A stretch of 64,000 nucleotides of DNA from Persicaria tinctoria (Eukaryota; Streptophyta; Magnoliopsida; Caryophyllales; Polygonaceae). How positions within the stretch are numbered: position 1 is the first letter of the stretch; every line of letters begins with the position of its first letter. Both the position numbers and the translations under genes were made by a program. Positions 59,300 to 64,000 of this stretch are shown here, one piece after another. Location: positions 5,748,001 to 5,812,000 of the forward strand of contig JBANSL010000002.1 in NCBI GenBank assembly GCA_037127255.1. Reading direction: 5' to 3'. The notes under the pieces are model-generated. The model was not told the DNA's origin and made no database searches. It was given only the letters and a program-made list of their open reading frames with translations.

Positions 59300-60689
59300 C
59301 CCGGCATTACAAGCCAACTATGATTACTATGAATTTGAGTAAGCTATGTAACTGGACATGGAAATGCAATCTCTTGCACTAAAAAACATATAGAGTCATA
59401 GAGAGAGAGAGATCACGTGTAAATAGGTTTTACTGTATAATTTATGAGTAAATAGGTTTTATTCGCGGGGCCGGTCCTATCAATTAGTAATATTTAGGCT
59501 ATGGACGAAACAAATTAAAACTTGGGGCCCTTTATTATAGTATTGATAAAATATTTAATACAATGATGTTAGTTTTCATATAATCTAAACAAATCTTATC
59601 GCATAATGAAATTATAACTTAGTTTAATCACATTTACTATATATAGAATATAAAAAATATCTGAAACTTACAAGGAATATTATCAATATATTTAGTACTA
59701 TCAAATTTTTAGATGTAGTTTTTTTACCCAACACTTGTTGCGGTTATTTTAAAAGGATTTCTTAGTTCTAAATAAAAAAATTTAGGCAATTGAAGTTTTT
59801 TTTTATAAATAATTTGAATAAATGCTTAAAATGTTTCAAAGGTGTGATTGATCTTGATGCTCTAACCACGGTACCAACTATCAATCTCCTTGTTAACATT
59901 GTATTTCAAATGATTTTGACTCGTCGACTGCTTTAGTTCTCCATTTAGAAACTCAAACAATGCAGAATTGAACAAAACAGAAATTCGATCAAGCTCAATC
60001 CATGAGCTTCAATGGAGGAAAACTCAGAAACTCTCAAACTCAATTTGCAGGAAAAGTTTGTTACCCATACAGTAGCAACTAACCTCCTCTTAACAGCTAA
60101 TTGAAACTGACTAACAAAAGCCACCTTTGGCAAGGCTATTTTGTCTTGCCCCTTTTGTAATTACGTATTACTTTCTATAGATTTACCACTTCAGGAAACT
60201 GACTAACAAAAGACCAAAATGCTCCTACCGATTTGTTACCTATAGTTTGTAACCTTGGTATAAAATGCATATGTATGTATGATGATATATTCTACACTCC
60301 AAAATCCAATTATCTCTTCTTATTTAGATTTTTTTTTCTCTAAATTTGATTACCAATTTTATTTTTTTTCCCCTAATTGTAATTAAAGACTATTATCGAT
60401 CTAATTAATTAATTACACCTCAATAAACATGTCAATATATATTTCACCCTAAAAAAGTATACATTTTTATAATTATATATTTTTTAAAAGGTCAGTAAGT
60501 ATATTAAAATCAACTATTTTTTATTCAATTACATTTTAATAGACATGTTTTCTTCGTGGTTCGTTCAGACTGGATGAATCATTAAGAAGATCTAGAAGAA
60601 TATATTTATGGTATTCAAGACTTACAATATGTGGTTCAAAATACTAATGAGAAGCTAGTAGTTCAAAACTTGTATAGTTGAGGGAATTC
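59300..60689. other. Intergenic DNA, no gene seen
   Basis: GGGGCCGGTCCTATC at about 59,466 resembles a hAT-type end, but no partner or duplication was found. The rest is AT-rich. Confidence 0.45.
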
Positions 60690-60930
60690 AAGAAATTGAA
60701 CCAGATCGATCCAAGTATATATGCAGGGTAATCTAGGTTGTATATATAGCAAACCATAAGAGAAATAAATTAATGGACCCTTTGATTAATGATATTCATA
60801 ACAACAAGAAGCAGAAGCCATATATATATATATATATCAAAACATAAATCAAGGATAAAAACAAGTGCACCTGATTCTTCTTCTTCTTGAATTGTCTCCA
60901 ATTCAATATATAGCTTGTATAGCTGCTGAG
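60690..60930. repeat. Partial copy of ABCC upstream sequence
   Basis: Shares GGAATTCAAGAAATTGAA, AAGGATAAAAACAAGTGCAC and TTCTTCTTCTTGAATTGTCT with 58,960-59,140. It is not followed by any ABCC coding sequence. Confidence 0.7.
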
Positions 60931-60938
60931 ATGAAGCG

Positions 60939-60972
<34 letters not shown>
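60939..60972. repeat. (CT)9(AT)8 compound microsatellite
   Basis: Pure CT repeats run directly into AT repeats, at the edge of the ABCC upstream duplicate. The matching place at 59,155-59,168 has a short GA tract instead. Confidence 0.9.
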
Positions 60973-60973
<1 letters not shown>

Positions 60974-61420
60974 GTCTGTAAGCAAGTCTGGTACGTAATT
61001 TTGAGCAAATCACGTCGGATTAAAAAAACAAATAACTAAGATAGATAGATTGTGATTTATATAAATTTCTATAAACTTTGACAATATATTATTTTATTAA
61101 TTTTTTTTTCTAGAATCAACCACAACACGCATCATAAGACGTTATGCACCAATTTTAGTATAGGTATATTATATATAGATAGATTGTTACTGCCACAAAA
61201 ACAATAAACCTGCTTTTGAATTGTTTCCCCTTTTTTTTTTTGGATTGTAGTTGTATCCCCTGGAAGAGAAAGATACTCTCTCCTGTTTGTATAATTGACC
61301 CTTTGAAAAAAAATTAAGGGAAATTTTGGGGTGAACACAAAAGTTTTGAGATTTTTGGGTGGTCCACGAATTTTTGATAAATTGTGAGTGATGTCACGGG
61401 GTTTTTGTAAAAGTCCAAAT

Positions 61421-61537
61421 TACATTGCTAGCTTAGCTGGTAATGATGACATGTAGTAACCAATAGGTCATGAGTTCGAATCCCTCTCCCATATATTGTG
61501 ATGGCTTAAGTGCCTACCTATAAACCAAAAAAAAAAA
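61421..61537 (+). mobile_element. tRNA-derived SINE
   Basis: A-box TAGCTTAGCTGGTAATG, B-box GAGTTCGAATCCC about 40 bases later, a short body ending TGCCTACCTATAAACC and an A tail. AAGTCCA at 61,411 and again after the tail may be the target duplication. About 117 bp and non-coding. Confidence 0.72.
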
Positions 61538-61894
61538 GTCCATATAGTAACCATGATGTTTTGATAAATTAGCTTACATAACAATTTTCCCAAACCCCAG
61601 GTGGCCATTTAAAAAAATTAGCCAAAAAAATTGTTTCATATCAAAATTGGTTTAATGTGGAATAATTTAAATTGACTGAATTATCTCTAAGAAAATATAT
61701 ATTAAAAAATAGTTTATGGAAATATTCAAAATGTTGTAAGGTATTTTACCAACTAATGTACAATAAATAATAGATTTTTTTATATAATTTTTTAAAATCG
61801 GAATCTCGATTTTTTAAGATTAAAGCACATTATGATTATTATATTATTATATATACTTTTACAAAGGGGGGGACTCTTCGCACGGTCAAAATAT

Positions 61895-62413
61895 CGCCAA
61901 ATGCACGGTGACGGCTACGAAAATGAAAACCGTAAGAAATTTCATGGTTTTTGTTTTAAAAACCGTAAGAATTTTCGCGGCCACGGTTTTGAAAACTGTG
62001 GGAGCTTCACAGTCACAGTTCGGTAAACCGTAGAGAAAAAGGCCCCAAAAAAAGCCCAATAAAAGCCCAAAAACAGCCCAATCCATCGGCGGCTACAGTT
62101 TTGAAAATTGTGGGAGCTTAGGCACGCCGACGCGTATTCCCGAGGACCCTAGGTCTGATACCCCTATCTGCGAGATTCTCCATCATACGTCAAGCGGCCA
62201 CGGTTCCGTAAACCGTGAGAGGCCTCCCCCATTGCCCCCTTTTATAGTTTTTTTTGGCGGTCTAACAAGTTTCTTACAATTTGAGAAGCTGTGGCAGCGA
62301 CAATTGCTACGGTTTTCAGATCCGTCGCCATAGTATTTCCCACAGTTTTTTAAACTGTGGCTGTCCGAATTCTCACGGTTTTCGAAACCGTAGCTGCCAC
62401 CGTGTATTTGGCG
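61895..62413. repeat. Foldback repeat packed with ACGGTTTT/AAAACCGT words
   Basis: Ends CGCCAAATGCACGGTGACGG and, reversed, CGCCAAATACACGGTGGCAG. Inside, CACGGTTTTGAAAACTGTGG, TTTTAAAAACCGTAAG, GTTTTCGAAACCGT and CAGTTTTTTAAACTGTGG form many small hairpins. It is probably a non-autonomous DNA transposon related to 750-975. Target duplication was not found. Confidence 0.55.
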
Positions 62414-63115
62414 AGAAATTGGTCGTGCGCTCAGCAAACCTGTTTACAAAACCCGTAGGTACCACACTTTTATAGAAGGTTATGGGTACCACGTGTAATT
62501 TCTCTTTTAATTAAATCCAATATTTGATCATTTGAACACTATTAATAATTAAAGTTTTAAATTTTGTTTATTTCTCCAACTTTTGATCCAAATATTATTT
62601 ATTTGCTAAAATTTTAACTTTTTTTTTTCGTATTTTAAATTTTCTTAAGTGTAATTAATTGTATAGTAAATAACCCTACTTGGGTCGTTTTATTTTGGCC
62701 TTGTCAATAAGAAAGAGGGCCATCGGGCTCTCCTTTTCCTTGCCTAGTTCTTTTGATTTGTAGCTACGACTTATGTCGTGACTCGTTGGACTCTTCTGAA
62801 TGTGGAAAGTTTCATTTATGTTTTGTTTTGCACCATATATATAATAATATAAATAAATACAAAACGTGGATGAGTCTCTCATTTCAGGAAGCTTCATACA
62901 GCTTCATGTGTATGGTTCCAATTTTATCAGATTGTACAGGAGTGGTCATGAAACGGAACGAGACGAGATTGGTGTCCTGCGTATTTTTTACGTAATGAGA
63001 TTGATAATTTTATTTTCAAATCTCATTGAGTCATATCCCTCACGGGACGAAATTTGTCCCTCATAAAAAAAACAATCCAAAAATATTCGCTTTGATCCTA
63101 TGGAGTTGTTAAAAT
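62414..63115. other. Intergenic DNA, no gene seen
   Basis: AT-rich. An 80-codon frame at 62,753-62,995 has no recognisable product. Confidence 0.45.
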
Positions 63116-63872
63116 TAGGGTTGGCAAATGGTACGGAAATTACCATACCAACCACGTATCAACCACAAACCAACTATGTTGGTAACCACACTTGTAGTAA
63201 CCAACATGGTGGTAACCAACATGGTGGTAACCATCTTGGTGGGAACCACGTGAAGGTGGTACGGTAATGGTAATGAAATCTGAATACCATGGTTACCATG
63301 GTTACCAAGTATATATATTAATTTTTTTATTTAATGTTTTATTGTTATTACCTTTAAGTTTTTAATTTATATTTTGTGTTTTGATTTTGACCTAAATTGG
63401 TACTTTCTACGTTTTCTACTATAAACGGTAAGAACATTTTGAATGTTTGAAGACTTTGAACTTGTTTTGTTTGAACTTGCAGGAACATTTTGAATGTTTG
63501 AACAATTGAACTTGGTTTGTTTCAAGACTTTGAACTTGGTTGGTTTGAATTGGTTTGTAATTTAGATTGTGAACTTGATTTATTTAAACTTTTAATAGCG
63601 GGTAACCATATTATTTTTTATAACCATATTTTTTCGTTGGATAACTTTGATTACTACCGAAAGGTAGTCAAGGGGTTTCAAAAAAATACAAATAAAATTA
63701 CAATTTGGTAACCATGGTAATGTACCGATGGTAACCACAAGTCGTGGTTACCACATATGCGGTAACCACGACTTGTGGTTGGTACGTGGTATGAAAATTT
63801 GTGTACCACCAGTTTGTGGTTGGTACGTGGTAATTACCATTTTTTGGTGGTTACCGTACCATGCCAACCCTA
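63116..63872. mobile_element. Non-autonomous hAT, GGTAACC family
   Basis: Perfect 8-bp duplication GTTAAAAT (63,108-63,115 and 63,873-63,880). Ends TAGGGTTGGCAAATGGTACG and, reversed, TAGGGTTGGCATGGTACGG. Subterminal GGTAACCA/TGGTTACC arrays surround an AT-rich core that keeps a 64-codon frame at 63,517-63,711 (MFQDFELGWFELVC..). 757 bp, the unduplicated form of the element at 35,076 and inverted relative to it. Confidence 0.92.
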
Positions 63873-64000
63873 GTTAAAATAACTTTATATAGAGTTGTTA
63901 AATCTTAACCACTCAATCCTAAATATGTGGTTTAGATTTAAATTAGTTTAGTCATTTTTTAATTTATTTTCAAGGTCGATAAATTTTTATAGGGTAATCC

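Noticed and set aside
59466..59600. hAT end at GGGGCCGGTCCT
   Set aside because: No inverted partner or 8-bp duplication was found nearby.

Overview
This is nuclear DNA of a flowering plant, probably a eudicot. Evidence for this is the short AT-rich GT-AG introns, the plant-specific gene families (PIN auxin carrier, DUF707, five-finger plant CCCH protein, plant ABCC transporter) and the dense plant transposon load: Stowaway MITEs, non-autonomous hAT elements, a TRIM, Helitron-like elements, LINE tails and SINEs. Placement below eudicot (asterid or Lamiales) is only a guess.

Layout. 1-6,040: intergenic DNA with a LINE tail, a Stowaway and a Harbinger-type MITE. 6,044-9,021: copy A of a segmental duplication carrying an intact five-exon PIN5-like gene (339 aa) and the 5' relic of an unknown minus-strand gene. 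9,022-17,222: nested transposons, including a Mutator-like foldback element (9-bp TSD), a small Helitron and a 4.46-kb non-autonomous hAT (8-bp TSD). 17,223-28,786: a probable 11.6-kb minus-strand Helitron that holds broken fragments of mitochondrial processing peptidase alpha and of a sugar transporter, a tRNA-like module and several satellite-like arrays. 28,790-30,440: tandem repeats, then a mosaic of a DUF707 fragment, a PIN promoter fragment and a BAHD acyltransferase fragment. 30,865-33,564: copy B of the duplication, with a second intact PIN5-like gene (342 aa) and a duplicated core promoter. 34,223-37,391: an AT microsatellite and a nest of transposons (TRIM with a hAT inside one LTR, nested Stowaways).

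37,690-40,764: a plus-strand DUF707 gene (429 aa). 41,440-44,000: a LINE tail, two hAT MITEs and a Stowaway. Three minus-strand genes follow: a small secreted cysteine-rich protein (44,161-44,636, 122 aa), a five-finger CCCH zinc-finger protein (46,362-49,564, 407 aa) and a full-length ABCC transporter (53,462-58,923, 1,526 aa). 59,000-64,000 has no gene; it holds a partial copy of the ABCC upstream region, a SINE, a foldback repeat and a hAT element.

The genes form no operon or obvious pathway. The unifying story is genome dynamics: a local duplication of a PIN5-like gene was pulled apart by about 22 kb of transposons that carry host gene pieces and unusual motif arrays. All exon coordinates were read by eye from splice consensus, reading frame and remembered family sequence. 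No alignment or expression data were available.
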